Under the pieces are notes generated by a model that had not been told where the DNA came from, did not search any database, and was given only the letters and a program-made list of their open reading frames with translations. Position numbers and translations under genes: made by a program. DNA of 64,000 nucleotides from Cenococcum geophilum 1.58 (taxonomy: Eukaryota > Ascomycota > Dothideomycetes > Gloniales > Gloniaceae): positions 1,578,771 to 1,642,770 of the forward strand of contig KV748204.1 in assembly GCA_001692895.1 (NCBI GenBank). The letters are read 5' to 3'. Positions 46,920 through 60,990 of this stretch are shown piece after piece (position 1 is the stretch's first letter; every line of letters starts with the position of its first letter).

Positions 46920-47780
46920 ATGGCATTAACCTATCTAAAGAAGTATAAGAAGGACATTAACCTAGAAATATAGAATACTAATATAATTAACTTTATAAAC
47001 GCTAAGCAATAGGACCTAAACAGATTCTTATTATACTATATAGCATACTATAAAGACAGCGAATATAATAATATTATACTATAGTACTATATAAGGGAGG
47101 ACTTTATTAGATAAATAAAGGAAATATAAACTCCTATAAAGAAGGATATTATATAAGACTTCCGTAACTTCTTATAGGAGTATAAAGTATTTATACCTAT
47201 AGACGGGGGTACTATTAGAGATAATATTTAGGAGTAGGTTATTAACGTAAAAGAAGAGCACGAATAGACTCTATAAGAGATTAAGCACCAACTACGCACT
47301 ATAAGAAAGCTTAACTTATAATAGAATTTAAGTAATACACCTCTAAAGACAAATCTACCTTTGCCCTTAACTCCTCTATATCCAATTTAACCTATAGCTT
47401 TAATGTTAGATACTATACCCTAATAAAAGCAGGTATAGGATCCTATTACTCCGCAATTTAATAACCTTTAGACTCTACCGATTAGACCTACGTCCCTACT
47501 ATAGCCTATAATGCAACTCCTACCTCCTCCATCTTAATCTTAAATTAAAGGTAGTTTAAAATTACTTATAGAGCTTACGAAGCTCTATTCGGATTAGGGG
47601 AAGAAGTTTAGTAGAAAACTATATAATATCCTTAATTTAAAACTACGTATTTTCTATAACTATTACTAGAAAGTAGAAATAGAGTCTAATTAATACTATA
47701 ACGCCTATTCCGTTATACTTAAGGGCTGAGCTAGTACCTTCTATTATAACTATTTGGTAGGAAAAGGATATAATTTTAAC
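46920..47780 (+). pseudogene. copia-type gag remnant
   Basis: From ATG 46920: MALTYLKKYKKDINLEIQN, then NFINAKQQDLNRFLLYYIAY with TAG/TAA in likely Gln positions, FIPIDGGTIRDN and a Pro-rich part. Charged and helical, gag-like. Broken at 47786 by the gypsy insertion. Confidence 0.55.
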
Positions 47781-47785
47781 CGTAT

Positions 47786-48208
47786 TATAACGGAACCTTA
47801 TAGCAAGTACTACGGTAGGCTCGTTAATGGGCTAGGTATATAGGTAATGCAAATTAAAGTCAACAACGTAATAATAACTAGTGGAGTGGTTACCTAATAG
47901 ATTAACTCTAATTGTATTCTAAAAATCACTATAAGGAAGGAACTATCTAGATAGGGACTAAGGGTCCTTAAATACACAACCGTACTCCTATAAAATCCTT
48001 CTTATATATAATATACGTATTATATATAAGGTATGTAAGTTCCTCTTATTCCTCTTATTTAATATATAGTATGTTATATAACCTTAGTTACTATTCCTCA
48101 TTACATAGCTCTACCGGATCTATCTTAGACCGTGCTTTTATTAACCAACTAGCTTCTTCTAACTCTTCTCTAAGTAGTTATAATATTGTACTTAAAGCGT
48201 CCGTAACA
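47786..48208 (-). repeat. left (3') LTR of the gypsy element
   Basis: 423 bp; matches the right LTR over its length, with differences nearly all C/T or G/A. Confidence 0.9.
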
Positions 48209-51200
48209 CTATCTCCCTTCTCTCTATCTTCGTCCTTAAAGATTTCTAGCATCTCCAAGTCGTTTACTAGAGGTATAATGTCCGCCTAATTAATTTAGTT
48301 AATGTCATTACTTATTATACCTAAAGCATCTTCTTCTTTACACGCGCAACGTCGTGCCCGCACTATTACTGCTATATTATTGCTTAGTAAAATCATACTA
48401 TCTCCGTGTTCTCGTTATACGAGAAAGGGGTTAATTTATATTGCGTTGGCGAGTCCTTTATCTTAGCAACCCTCCTCTTATTCGGAGTGCACCAAAGCAA
48501 ATATTTAATCGTCCTGCGATGTTCGCTCTACTTCTAACGCTAAGTATACGCGTCCTATAACTCCTAGTAGTCTTTAAGTTCCCTAAGTAATTTATTATAG
48601 GGTCTCGTGTTTAATCTACGGCTGCGAAGCTTAACGGTAATCTAGCGCAGGCTCTTGCCAAGCTTAAGCGTTCCCATAACGCTAAGCAGAAGGCCCTAAA
48701 TACTTGCATTACGGCGTCTACTCAGCTACTTCGTCTTAAGAAAGTTCGTAAGAAGGTCCGTTCTAAGGAGTAAAAACTTATAAAGTAAGGTCTTTAGGAA
48801 CTTAGTAATAAGAGAACCAACTCTCTTCCTATAAAGGGAATAACTCTAAGTAGTTCGGTAGTCGCTCTTCCTAGGTCCCCCTTAGGTAACTTATTTTTTA
48901 GCGATTCTTCTTTATTAATGTTGCCTAACCTACTTTCTTCCGATACTCCTATACCTTTCTTATAACATTCTTTAAATTCTCTAGTAGCTCCTAAGTAGTC
49001 TTATTATAGCCTATCCACTTTACCTTATACTATGTTTTATCGTTAATATCCTTATAGCTAACGATCCTTAAAACTTACTATTTATCTTCCTCTTGTCCTC
49101 TATATATGTCTGCCTTATAGACTAGTAGCTTAATATTCCCGTATACTAGCTCTAGTATTACAATATATTATATAGGGTAGATTTTTATTTTAGCTAGTAG
49201 GTTTAACTTAAACGTGACCGGTGAAATTTTCTGCGTAATTTTAAAAGGTCCTAGTCTAACGTAGTTTAACTTCTTACTTAGTCGTTAACTCTTAAAATTT
49301 TTATATAATAGCCACACTTTATCTCCCTCCTTAAGATCTAGTCCCTTAGATCTCTTAGCATTATAGTACCTTTTTATTTTCTCTTATACTTCCTTTGCTA
49401 ATTCTATAAGGTCTATATAAAGATTTATTAATGTCTTTATTCTTTCTTTAGCTGTGCTACTCATTTTCTTTACTTAATATAGCGATAATAATGTTCTCGG
49501 CTTATATCCGTAATTTGCCTTAAATAGTAACATACCTATTCCTTCTTAAGGTGTTGCGTTATACGTAAACTATATAACTAGTAACAACGATACCCAATTA
49601 TTCTATACGTGATTGACATAATATCTTAGATACTGCTCTAGTATCTAATTTAATCTTTCCGTTTAACCGCCTATCTGCGGATAATATACAGTGAAAGTTA
49701 CTGCTTGAACTCCTTACTCCGCTAAAAATACCTTCTAGAATACTACTACGAATCTTAGATCTCTATCCAATATAATTTTACTTAGTGCTCTATATCTTAC
49801 AAATACTTCTTTAATATAGATTCTAGCGATATCCTCTGCTAAGATTTCTTCTATATAGGCTATAAAGTATCCCTACTTCGTAAGCTTGTCTACTATTACT
49901 AAAATCGCGTTATAATCCTGTCCAGTAATAGGGTCTCTTAACTTTAGTAGCTTAATAATAAAGTCCTATAATATAACCTCCTATAGTCTCTCTGGTATTT
50001 TAATAGGTTATAGCCCTCTATATAGCTTATACCTCGTTAGTTTATTTCTTTAGCAATCTAAATACTCCTTAGCGACCTTCCTAGCTATCCTCTAGATTCC
50101 ATTAATAATGTACTCCTCTTAGAGTCTTAATACTAAGCCCGTGGCTCTATTATATCCTTAAGTTAGTCCCTTATAGAAGTCTTCTATAAACTACTCCGCT
50201 ATACTTCTTGGGATATACTTTACTTCTTAGTTTTCGTATATATCCGACTATAGATCTTCTAGCTATACTTCTAAAATTCTTTATACCTAAAAGCTTTTTA
50301 GTAACTTATAAACTCTTTTTAGCTTATCTTCTTAAGTTACTGCGATTTTCGGATAATTATATCTAATTAACCCGTCTATGTCTCTTTATAGTAAAGCCCC
50401 TAATAGCTTCTTGTCGTTTTATAATTCAGCCTTTTAACTTAACGTATTGGCCCGCGTATTGTCTATACCCTTGGTATACTAAATCTTAAAATAGTATTCT
50501 ATAAGTATCTCTACCCATCTAACCTGTCTTTAGTTAAGTTCCTTTATTATTAAAAATCCTATTAGGTTCTTATAATCTATTTTAACTATAAATAGTTTCT
50601 CTATACCTTATAAGAATGCCCTTTATTTCTTTAGTGCTGTAATTATACCTAATAACTCTTTATTATAGATATCGTAGTTTAACTCTAGTGGTGTTATTTT
50701 CTAACTATAGTATGCTACTAGGTGCCATCCATCTAAATACTTTTATATAAAGTATGCCCCTAGTATAAAGTCTAATACATTTATCTCTATAACCGTTTTT
50801 AGTCCTAGTTAATAGATCTTAAGAACTAGCTCTTAAGTAAACAACTCTTTAATTTTCTTAAAGAGTCCCTACTATTCCTCTCCCCATACCTATAGTTCTT
50901 CTTTCTTTATTAATCGCGTAAGTAGTTTAATATCTTTTAACCACTACGCTATAAACCTTCTATAGTAATTATAAAACCCTAGGAATAATCTTAACTGCGT
51001 AACATTCTCTAGTTCTTACTAATTTACTATAGCCTCGATCTTCTTTAGATCTATACTAAGTTGGCCTAGTTTAATAATAAATCTTATAAAATCGGTCTTC
51101 CTAGTAAAGAACTCGCATTTCTTAATTGCTACTAGTATCTATTCTTCTTATAGTCTCTTTAAAACCTATTTAACGTATTCTCCGTATTCTTTCTTAGCTA

Positions 51201-54200
51201 TTAAGTAGATAATAATATTATTAAAGTATACTATAATAAATTCATCCAAGTATTCTCCTAATATATTATTAATACGCTTCTAAAACGTTGCTAGTGCGTT
51301 TATAAGCCTAAATTATATAACTAATGGTTTATACAGTCCTTCCTTTAACCTAAAGGCTGCCTTTTATTCGTCGCCTTTCTTAATTCTAATCTAATAGTAC
51401 GCCCATCTTAGATCTATTTTTATAAAGATTTGCGCATTACCTATCCTATCTTAGATCTCGCTAATTAAGGGTAAAGGATACCTATCCTTTCTTATAATAC
51501 TGTTTAACTATCTATAGTTAATACACAGCCTTAGTTTACTATTCTTCTTTAGTATAAATAGTACTGAATAACCCGCTAATAACTGCGATGGTTTAATGTA
51601 TTCCTTCCGTAAGTTTTCTTAAATAAACTCTTTTAATGCTCTACCTTTCTCTTTGGTAAGCTTATAGATTAAAAAGAACCTTAGACTTATTCCTAGTTCT
51701 AATTCTATCTTATAGTCCCATGCTATATACTCTAACAGCTTTTTACTCTTAAGTAACCATAACTTCTTGCCATACTTATGGTATCTCTTTAGTATATAGC
51801 TTAGCCCTTTTTCCATTTCTTTGTAGGTTGCTCCTACTTAGTATTATACTAACTTGGCTTATTATCGCACCTTATGGCGTTGAGTATCCCTAATATTGAC
51901 TTAACCTGTAATCTAGTTGATTTTTAGATTATATTCCTATAACTAAGGCATTCCTAGTATTGCCTTATTATTTCCTAATAGTAATATATTAAAAGATATC
52001 TCGATTTATCTTCCTTTAATAGTTAACTAAATTGGTCCTATTTTAAGATTAATAATACCTCCTCTATAGGCTATTAGATCTCCTAAAATTGTTACTAATA
52101 GGTAAGGTCGTTCTTTCTGTCTATATAGTAATCCCATTCTTTTAACTGCTGCTAGCGAGATATAGTTCCTTATTGCTCCACTATCTATTAATGCCTTAAA
52201 CTATTAATCTTGCCATTTAACTCGTAAATTTAGATACCGTCCTTAAATTCCTTTAAGGGTCTAAGGCTCTACCACTAGCTCCCTCTAGTCCTATAGGCCT
52301 CTACTTTTCCCAACTATTAGCTACTAGATCCTATTTATACTTAGTCCATCTTAGGCTAATACTTAGTTCGCTTTTTATCTTTAATATACCATAGATAGGT
52401 ATTCTCTGGACATTCCTACCATTATCGTTTATCTAGGTATTCTTCTATAAGGAATCTTCCTAGTTAAAGTATTAAGTCTCCTTATTCTTAAACTTCTACT
52501 AGGTGCCAACTATATATATACTTAGCGTTTTAATATTTTACCTTATCCGTCCTCCAATACATCCTTATTAGATACTTCCAATTTTTGTCCTTTAGTGCTC
52601 TATATATATTACACGCATCATCCATATATACTATCTACAATAGTGTATAATATGCTTAATATCTTAGGTCAACTCTTAGCTCGTCTTTATCTTTAAGTTT
52701 AAACCTATCTCGTATTAATCTAAGCGTTGCAACTTCGTTCGCAGGTACTAAGATTCGCCTTTTACTTCTCTAGTCCTCTAATTACTCCTCTAAATCCTTT
52801 AATATTATAATTAAGGCTCCTTTAATATAAGTCATAGCCTTTTCTATAATTAGGTAGTCTTAGATAACTTTTTCGTCTAACCATATATAGAAATCTTCCT
52901 ACTTATTATTGTGTCGTTGTCTATACTACTTTTGGTATAACTGCTTAAGTATATACGGCTTATTTATAAGGAAATATCTCTTTATTACTATATCGTAACA
53001 GCCTTTAGTATGTCGTTCCTCAAACCTAGTAGAAATCCCTAAATCCTCTTCTTACTCCAGTTTAGTAAGCCACTTAGCTCTTAGTGTGCCTATTCTAGGT
53101 CTATTAGTGATTCTTTATACTAGTGCTCTGTTCCTTATACGTCCCAATATATTAGATCTCTTATCTAGTTTCTGTTCTTGCTATAAGGTAATTCTTACTC
53201 TAAATTCCTCCATAGTTTCTTTTCTTTCGCGTCTTATAAGTAGATCCTTAAAGTCACCTTACTTCTTAATCTTAGTATTAACTTTTTAATCTTTAGGCCA
53301 AACACTGCGTTCTCCTAGTAGGTCCTCTAGGTCCATATATTTATCTCCTAGTCTAACTACTGTTTATATTATAGATTCTCTAATCTATAAAAAAGCCCCT
53401 TACCTCTTACTTATGGGTGTCCTAATTCGTACTCTAAATTGCTAGTCTCTTAGATTCTTTAATCCTAAGCTTGCTTCTAACTTAAGCTTAGCTCCCGCCT
53501 TAGTCTAACTAGGCGTCCGTAGTGTTTTTATCTCATCTTAAGAGTCTTAAATCTTACTTATCTCGTCTTAAGAATCTTATGCCGTTAGGAATTCTTATCC
53601 CAAGCTTATTTATATATCTTTAAACTAAGCTACTGCCCTACTTTATCGGTTTTCGTCCATTATAGGTCCTTAGGTGTGCCTTATCTTACTTTAAGAATCT
53701 TAGTCGTCTCTTATCTCGTCTTAAGAATCTTAAGCCTTTAGCCTTTTGCCTTTATTAAGTGCCGAAGTAGTTCGCTATTCTACTTCTCTTGTGTCTCGCG
53801 AAGCGATAAACATCGTGTCTAGTAGGGTCTTAATCCCTACTAATGTTCCCTATTCTATAGTGGGATTATCCTTTACCTCTAGTATAACATCTCTAAGGTC
53901 TACGTGCTCCTAATAAGCCGCCTCTATCGCCTTATTATTATAAAATGTTTCGCCTATATTAAATTTATTATCCTTAATATCCAATCTGCGAACTGGTTTA
54001 TTAGTTCCTCTACACTTTATAGATTTTAGCTCTTATAGCTAATAGCTTACGCTATACTTAGCATCTTTATAAATTTAGTATGCGTTATTATAACAAAACG
54101 CAAAACTTCTAATTGAATACTCTTTTATTCCTTATAGTACACTATCGTTCCCCTATACATATATGTCTTCTACTATTAGTCTAGTTCCCTTTATTATATA

Positions 54201-55260
54201 GTAATTCTAACCATCTTTATAATCCCTCGCGAAGTAACCTTGTTTTCCGTAATTTATATAAGCTCCGTCTTTAAACCATTAACTTTGCTATAAAGTCCGC
54301 CTAAACGTCTTCTACTGTTAAGATCCCTAGTTTAGCCTCTGCTTCTTAGTCCTATAATTACTAAATTCTTAACCTCTAGGTTTTTATAGTTTCTTACTCC
54401 ATCTCTTATAGGCTTCTTTAGTACTACTTAGGTCCATTAGCTCTGCGCCATACCATAGTTTCTAACTTAGCTTTAGTCGTTACGTACTCTGCGTCTTATA
54501 TAACTATAGAACTCTATCCTAACCTCTCTTAGTCTATTCCCTTTAGTAGATCCTATTATTAATCTTTATCGCTTAATCTATTAGTTCCCTTAGGGTGTCC
54601 GCATCTTCTATTAGGATAATTATATTTTAAACTTTAGCCTTAAGTCCTTACTTATACTGTGCCATAAGCGCCCTATTATTCCACTTAACTTATATTGCTA
54701 ATATTTAAAACTACGTTATATACTTAATTGCTAAGGTTCATTGCGTAATATCTTAGAGTTTTCTTTCCGCTATAGCTACTGCCTCTAGGTCTCCAAATAT
54801 TTACGTAAGTTATTCTATAAATCCGTTCTAGCTTAAAAATATAAACCGTACCTCTTGGTTTATAGTTATTATTCCATTTACTTATATTTCTATAAGGTAA
54901 GGCTTAAACTATTTAAGTACTCTTCCTATTAAGAATAGCCCTGCGTACGCTATTTAATCTATAGGTGTCGCCAGCTTTACTCCCTCTTACGCGACCTTAA
55001 AGTGCATTTATATAAGGAATCCTTTAAGCTTCAATCTCTCTCCTAAAAATCTTTCAATCGATAGTAACTTAACCTTTACTATACCTATCCCATTAATCCT
55101 ATTTTTAAGTGCTGCATTATTCTCTATTAACTAGTTAACTATTTTTTATAATTGTTCTACCGTTATAGGTTGTTATAAGTTAGTGTCCGCTATATTAGTG
55201 TCACCTCCTAACCCTAAAGTAGTTGCCGCCGTCAATGGCGTTATAGTAGCTACTTTTAGT
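48209..55260 (-). pseudogene. gypsy gag-pol, RIP-destroyed
   Basis: Gag begins about 55259 on the minus strand (MPLKVATITPLTAATTL) and includes PSIERFLGERLKLKGFL. Near 51,700 the pre-RT segment reads KIELELGISLRFFLIYKLTK. The RT active site at about 51,217-51,231 reads VYFNNIIIY where YLDD is the norm. Near 49,170-49,270 an integrase C-terminal tail reads KLNYVRLGPFKIT and KISPVTFKLNLL. Order gag, RT, integrase is gypsy (Metaviridae-type). Stop codons are dense; nothing is functional. Confidence 0.82.
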
Positions 55261-55310
55261 GGCATATTATTTAACTTTCTATATTTAATACTATAACTAG
55301 GTAGTAATTA

Positions 55311-55733
55311 TATAACGGAACCTTATAGCAAGTACTACGGTAGGCTTATTAATGGGCTAGGTATATAGGTAATACAAATTAAAGTTAACAACATAATAAT
55401 AACTAGTGGAGTGGTTGCCTAATAAATTAACTCTAATTATATTCTAAGAATTACTACAAGGAAGGAACTATCTAGGTAGGGACTAAGGGTCCTTAAATAC
55501 ACAACCGTACTCCTATAAAATCCTTCTTATACGTAATATACGTATTATATATAAGGTACGTAAGTTCCTCTCATTCCTCTCGTTTAATACGTAGCATATT
55601 ATGTAACCTTAATTACCATTCCTTATTATATAGCTCTACCAAATCCATCCTAGACCGTGCTCTTATTAACTAACTAGCTTCTTCCAACTCTTCTCTAAGT
55701 AGTCGTAACATTATACTTAAAGCGTCCGTAACA
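55311..55733 (-). repeat. right (5') LTR of the gypsy element
   Basis: 423 bp; inside it the gag start lies about 50 bp beyond the LTR edge, read on the minus strand. Confidence 0.9.
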
Positions 55734-55738
55734 CGTAT

Positions 55739-58700
55739 AATATATAAGTTAAAATACCACTTTAAAATAAAAGAGAATAAGTAGCAGTATATATTAGAAT
55801 AGAGAGAAACTACCTTTTTAAGGATTATTGCTATAAACCTAAGTATCCCTTAGCTTAATTATCTTTAAAAGCTCTTTAATTAACTTTAGATAATTTAGCA
55901 TAGTTTATCCGAATTATATTAAGAGGATTTTAGCCTATGTAATTAAATTATTAGCGTATATTAAGGCGTTAAAGAATATAACCTTATACTTTTTAATCCT
56001 ATAAATACTTATAAAGGAGTATATACTTAATTAAGATCTTCTATTAGCACTACTTTACGCTCTTAAAAAGTATAGCAATTTAACGCCTAACTTTAACCTA
56101 CTTTAATCAACCCGCCTAACTAATATAATTATAACTAGACTAATCGAATATATAGTAGCTAGGGTAAATAATACGGTAGAGGGTATAATTAACAACTATA
56201 AGGTAAAGGTGGAGGCCCTTATAGAGGTTTATTTTAAAGTAATTACTAAAAGAAGTGCTACGTTTATAAGAAACCGAATTATTAGTTAACTAGGCATTCT
56301 TTTAATAAATAAAAGGAGGTATATAATAAGTTTCGCTAAAGTATAAGAAACGTTAGAAATTATAAGGTCACTATAGCTTACTTTTAAAGCTTTCTAGTTT
56401 AATATAAAGGCGTAAAAGATCTTAAGGGTAAGGTTAATAAGGCTAAACAGCTCCTTATAGATATAGAAATTAAGGACTACTCTCCTAACTAATACTTTAC
56501 TAAGTATAGTAAGGTAAATAGTATATAAACCGTTACTATTCTTAATAACTAATCTACGCTCTATTCTATTATAAAGTTAAATATTTTTAATAAGCTAAGG
56601 GAGAGTTCTGCGTTCTTCTTTAATAATAAATACTTAGCGAATGTTTTTTTTATAGTATTATACTAGATACTAGAGCCGCAGGAGTATTTATAGTAGGAAA
56701 ACCTTAAGTTCAAGCCCTTTAGTAGCTTAATAGCTCTATTTAGATTAACTATTTAACGGCAGGCTAATATACAATTTATTTTAGTAAGGGTACTATAATC
56801 TCTTTTAGCACAATTAGGGTCCAAACCCCCTTAAGGCATATCACTTTCTACGTTATTTCTACAAATACCCCATTTCTATTTTGTATTAAAGATATAAATA
56901 AATTAGGTATTAAGCTTAATAACCTTAAGAATATACTCGTTTAGGGAGATAATTGGGTGCCCGTTATAGGTAAGTAGGATTACCCCTAGTTACTCCTTTA
57001 TTAACTAGAAAAAAGTATTACTTAGAGCCATTTAACTAAGTTAGAGTTACGTTAACTACACCATCGTTTTAGCCACCTATCTATTTATTAATTACTTAGG
57101 GTTCTTTAATAAGTAGGCTATAAAGTTAAGGTTAAGGCAATTAAGTATCTTATAAAGTACTATTATTACTACTAAATAAACCAGAAGCCCCCTAGCCAAT
57201 TTAAGTTTACCCTTAAAGATAACTACAACTTTAACTTCTATATTATTGTTAACGTTATATATCTTAGCGGCAAGCTAGTACTCTAAGTTATTAACTTCTT
57301 AACCTCCTTCTAAGCCGTACGTTTTTTAAAGGATATATTAGCTAGGAACGCATAAAATACCCTTTAATTATACTAGATTAATATNTACNTANGACCCCCT
57401 AANTAAATNNTCTATAATATAGNAAAGAACTTCTTATCTATAGAGTTTTAATAATAGATAAAGGTAATAGCAATTAAGGTTAAGGAAGTCCCTATTAAGG
57501 CACATAATAGTATTAAAAAAGTGGAGCGATATTATACGCTATTACGCCGCGTATATAAGATTATCTCTTTAAAACTAGAGAACGCTAGCAAAAAACTTAC
57601 CTTGCAAATAGCTATTAAAGCTATTAATAATTCCGCTGGCCTAAATAGACTCGTACCTACGTTACTAGTCTTTAGCGCCTACCCTTAAATAACTAATAAT
57701 TCTCTACTATCTCCCTCTATTATATAATAAGCTAAGGCTATTTATAAGGCAATAAAGGAGGTATAATATCTCTATGTTATACGCTAGGTTAATAATATAC
57801 TAGGAATAAGAAATAGCCTAAATACCTTAACTATATTTAATCTGCCACTCTAGTTTAAGATACGCGTATAGCGTAAAAAGGGAGAATAGTTAAGCCTATA
57901 TTAACTTATTATAATTAATAGTTAGACTTATACTATTTAAATACCTTATAAACCCACTTAATTCTATTTAACTATTATTAAGCCTTACTATAAAAATAAC
58001 AGTTCTAAGCCTTTGTAGGATACTATAGAAAATGCCCTAAAGGAGAACCATAATTAATATGCTCTAGAAGGCGACTATAATCCTAATATAATTATAGTTA
58101 GATACGCCGTAACCATAACGCGGTAGAGGTTGCCTAAAGGGATTATAAAATCGCTAATATTTTGTTAATTTTAAAGAGCAATTTATTGCTGCTATTAAGA
58201 ATAGAGTTAAGCTATTAATAGCCTTTATAACAGCTAAGGAGAAGGCTAACTTTAAACTTGCAAAACAGCTTTAAAAAAAGGTCGTATTATAACTCTAGGA
58301 GCTCCTTTTTAAGCATCTAATAAGTAGGAGATCGATAGTCTTATTATAAGAGAAGTCTTTAAATTTAAGAAGTATAACCCTACTAAGTTTGATAGAGTTC
58401 GCATCTTTAAGTTAAGAATGGTTAACGAGATTAAGGGTAAAGCTACTAACGCCCTATTTAAGAAATTAAGGCTTATTATTTAAGGTTATAATAATAATAG
58501 TAAGGAGGTAATTCTTATATAATCTCCTACGATTTAATAAGCTAGTTAGTAAGTTATTATTGCGCTAGCTCCCTCCTTAATAAAGAATAGAATAGCGGTT
58601 TATTTATAAGATATTACTTAAGCCTACACCCAATTAGAGATATACCTTTAGCGCTTAATATTAGTATACCTTTTAGAGCAAATTCGCTACCAGTATCCTA

Positions 58701-59945
58701 AAGATATAATTATAGTTATGCTTAAGCCATTATATAGAATTGTAGAGGTAGAAACTTACTAGTAGGCTACTTACAGTAAGCACTATAAAGAGAAGCTTTT
58801 AATAACTACTTCTATATTTAACCCCTACTTCTTTATTATAACTATAGGAACTCTATTTAAAATTATCGGCATATAAACTAACGATATAATTATCTTAAGA
58901 GATAACTAGTTCTTAGCTCTTAAAGAAAACGAGCTAATAAAGGTAAATCTTATAGTAAAGCTAAAGGAAAAGCTTAATTTAATAACACTATTACTCTTTA
59001 ATAGATATATCCTCTCCCTAAATAAGGATTCTATTGCTTTACGCTAGAAGGGTTAAGGTAAGAAGATTAATATTATTAACGTTAATTCTCTAAAGTAAGG
59101 ATATATAAAGTAACGCGCTTGTAGAGCTTATATTGCTTCTATCTATTAACCTAAGGCTTTATTTGATCTCTCTGTTACCGCTTAATACTAGGAACCAACT
59201 AAGGATAATATTCTTGCCCTAAATAAGCGTTTTTCCTAGTAAATAAACCATCTTAATTGGGGATTACTCTACGTGCCTATTAATCTTCCTACCGCTAAGC
59301 TCTTTGTATTTATTAATAGATCGTTTATAAATAATAAAGATTTTAGCTCTTAGCTAAGATATAAAATTATTATTATAAATAAATCTACTAGAGAGAATAA
59401 CTTTATAATTTACGGTAATTTTATCTATTAAAGCTTAACTAAGAGTAAATATATTACTTAAAGCGTTCTAGCGTTAGAGATATATAGAATAGTTAGCAGA
59501 GTTAATATAGCAATTATAATTAGAACTACCCTAAAGATAATTATAGATTAACTTAAACTTCCTGTTATCCCTATAATCGTATACACCGACTTATATTCCC
59601 TCTATAAGTATTTAGTTAAGCTTAGTACTATAAAGGAGAAGCGCCTTATAATTAATATTATGGCACTTTAGCAATCCTATAAGCGTTAAGAACTCTTTAA
59701 GATTTAATAGATTAATAGCTAAGATAATCTAGTAGATATAATAACGAAGGCAAACCCAAATAAGGTACTAGAGACGTTTATTAATATAAATACTCTATAT
59801 ATATAAGTTAAAGGTTAGGTTAAAAGGGAGTCTCTAGAAATTTCTTAGTTATATAAGGTCTTAAGATATCCAGGAACTTTAACCAGCGGTTAAAGTTATC
59901 TAATTAGTTAGATTCTCTTACTAAGACTTTTCTAAAGGGGGAAGT
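55739..59945 (+). pseudogene. copia-type pol (integrase, RT, RNase H), RIP-destroyed
   Basis: After the gypsy insert the copia frame resumes. Near 57,050 the pre-integrase block reads LHHRFSHLSIY, followed by SQFKFTLKD and NFYIIVNVIYLSGKLVLQVI. RNase H at about 59,250-59,800 includes VYTDLYSLYKYLVKLSTIKE and IIDQLKLPVIPI. Many TAG/TAA at Gln positions. N bases occur at 57385-57423. Confidence 0.65.
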
Positions 59946-60223
59946 ATAATATTCTATAGACCCTAATTTTAACTAGCTAATTAGGATTTTCTATACCCAG
60001 TATAGAAAATTGCTATTAGCTCGCTTATAACTAGCGCCTTAGCGGCCCCAATATAATATTTACCTACGACTTTAAGTAAGAAAGCACTATATACTAAGAG
60101 GCAAATTTTAGAACAGCGAGACTTATCTTATAATAGTAATAGTAAGTAAAGAGAATTAATATTTATTATATTAGTTAAGCAGTATTTATATATAGATAGT
60201 AACTATAAAAGAAGAGTTGCTAG

Positions 60224-60990
60224 TGTTGGGAATGAGGCAAGCGGTCGTTATGTAACGCCGCGGCACTAGCGTAGCGAGGAGTCTTAGGCTTCTCGCTTAC
60301 CTCAGCGAGCTCAGACGTGATTTTTTAGCTAGCGTCGGAATAACCTACGCCGTCTTCCGAATTGCAAAATCACGTCTGAGAGGCTTTGGCGAGTTTTGTT
60401 AAAAGCATAAGCAAAAATCTTAGTTTTAGCAATTTTGTATAGGGATTTCCTCTACAACGTAATAAAATAAAGTCTTTAAAAGTTCATAGATATATCTTAG
60501 GTGGCTACTTTATATACTAACAGCTTTAGAATTATAATATCCCCTCCTAAATCTGAGATTAATTTCGTTAAAGTTAAAATTCCCGTTGTTAAAAGCATAA
60601 GCACTTTTACGTACCCTTATATACGGGCCCACGTAAGGTATAAAAAGCCTAAAATTTCATAATCTATAGAGCTAGATCTCCTGAGTAATTTAATATATTT
60701 TTTACCTTAAAATACGTTATAGGGAGATTAATTAATTTTGTTGGGGTTTATAAGTTTTCCTTACAAAAAAAGCTTATGCTTTCATATAAATCTCGCCAAA
60801 GTCCCTCAGACTAAGAAATCGATCAAATATCCGAAGGAGTTTAGCGCGCCAGCGCAATCGATTTCTTAGTATGAGTCCACTAAGGTAAGCTTCTCGCCCT
60901 TTCTCATTCCGATTAATAAGCTTTATTAACCAACATTACTATAACCTACTTAAGTAGTCGTTATTGGTGAGTCACCCTGTGTAACTAATA
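60224..60990 (+). repeat. 3' LTR of the copia-type element, interrupted
   Basis: Equals the 166-bp 5' LTR plus a 601-bp insertion (element plus duplication). AATAT follows at 60991. Confidence 0.75.
60296..60889. mobile_element. hAT-like TIR element inside the 3' LTR
   Basis: 594 bp flanked by CTTCTCG (60289-60295 and 60890-60896; the eighth base C also matches, so 7-8 bp). Ends CTTACCTCAG and CTAAGGTAAG are imperfect inverted repeats. GGC/GGA-TTTGGCGAG and AAGCATAAGC words recur inverted further in. A sub-terminal palindrome (TCAGACGTGATTTT...AAATCACGTCTGA, about 60313-60382) sits in the left arm. No transposase frame; 8-bp duplication would fit hAT. Confidence 0.7.

Larger units (their letters stand above)
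47786..55733 (-). mobile_element. gypsy LTR retrotransposon inserted in the copia-type element
   Basis: 7,948 bp with 423-bp LTRs (47786-48208 and 55311-55733) and a perfect 5-bp duplication CGTAT (47781-47785; 55734-55738). On the minus strand, gag, RT and integrase run from right to left in gypsy order. LTR ends read TATAAC...GTAACA, i.e. TG...CA with the left TG mutated. RIP has destroyed all frames. Confidence 0.9.
46338..60990 (+). mobile_element. copia-type LTR retrotransposon, nested and RIP-degraded
   Basis: Bounded by matching terminal repeats beginning TGTCGGGAATGAGG (46338-46503) and TGTTGGGAATGAGG (60224-60990, itself interrupted). Flanks are AATAT at 46333-46337 and 60991-60995, a perfect 5-bp target-site duplication. 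Neither repeat has its own duplication, so they are a pair. The interior, without the gypsy insert, is about 5.8 kb on the plus strand: gag, integrase, reverse transcriptase and RNase H remnants. A purine tract (AAAGGGGGAAG, about 59935) lies some 280 bp before the 3' repeat, which is unusual. Confidence 0.75.

Noticed and set aside
51619-51816. Open 65-codon minus ORF as a separate small gene
   Set aside because: It is a surviving piece of the gypsy polyprotein just before the reverse transcriptase.
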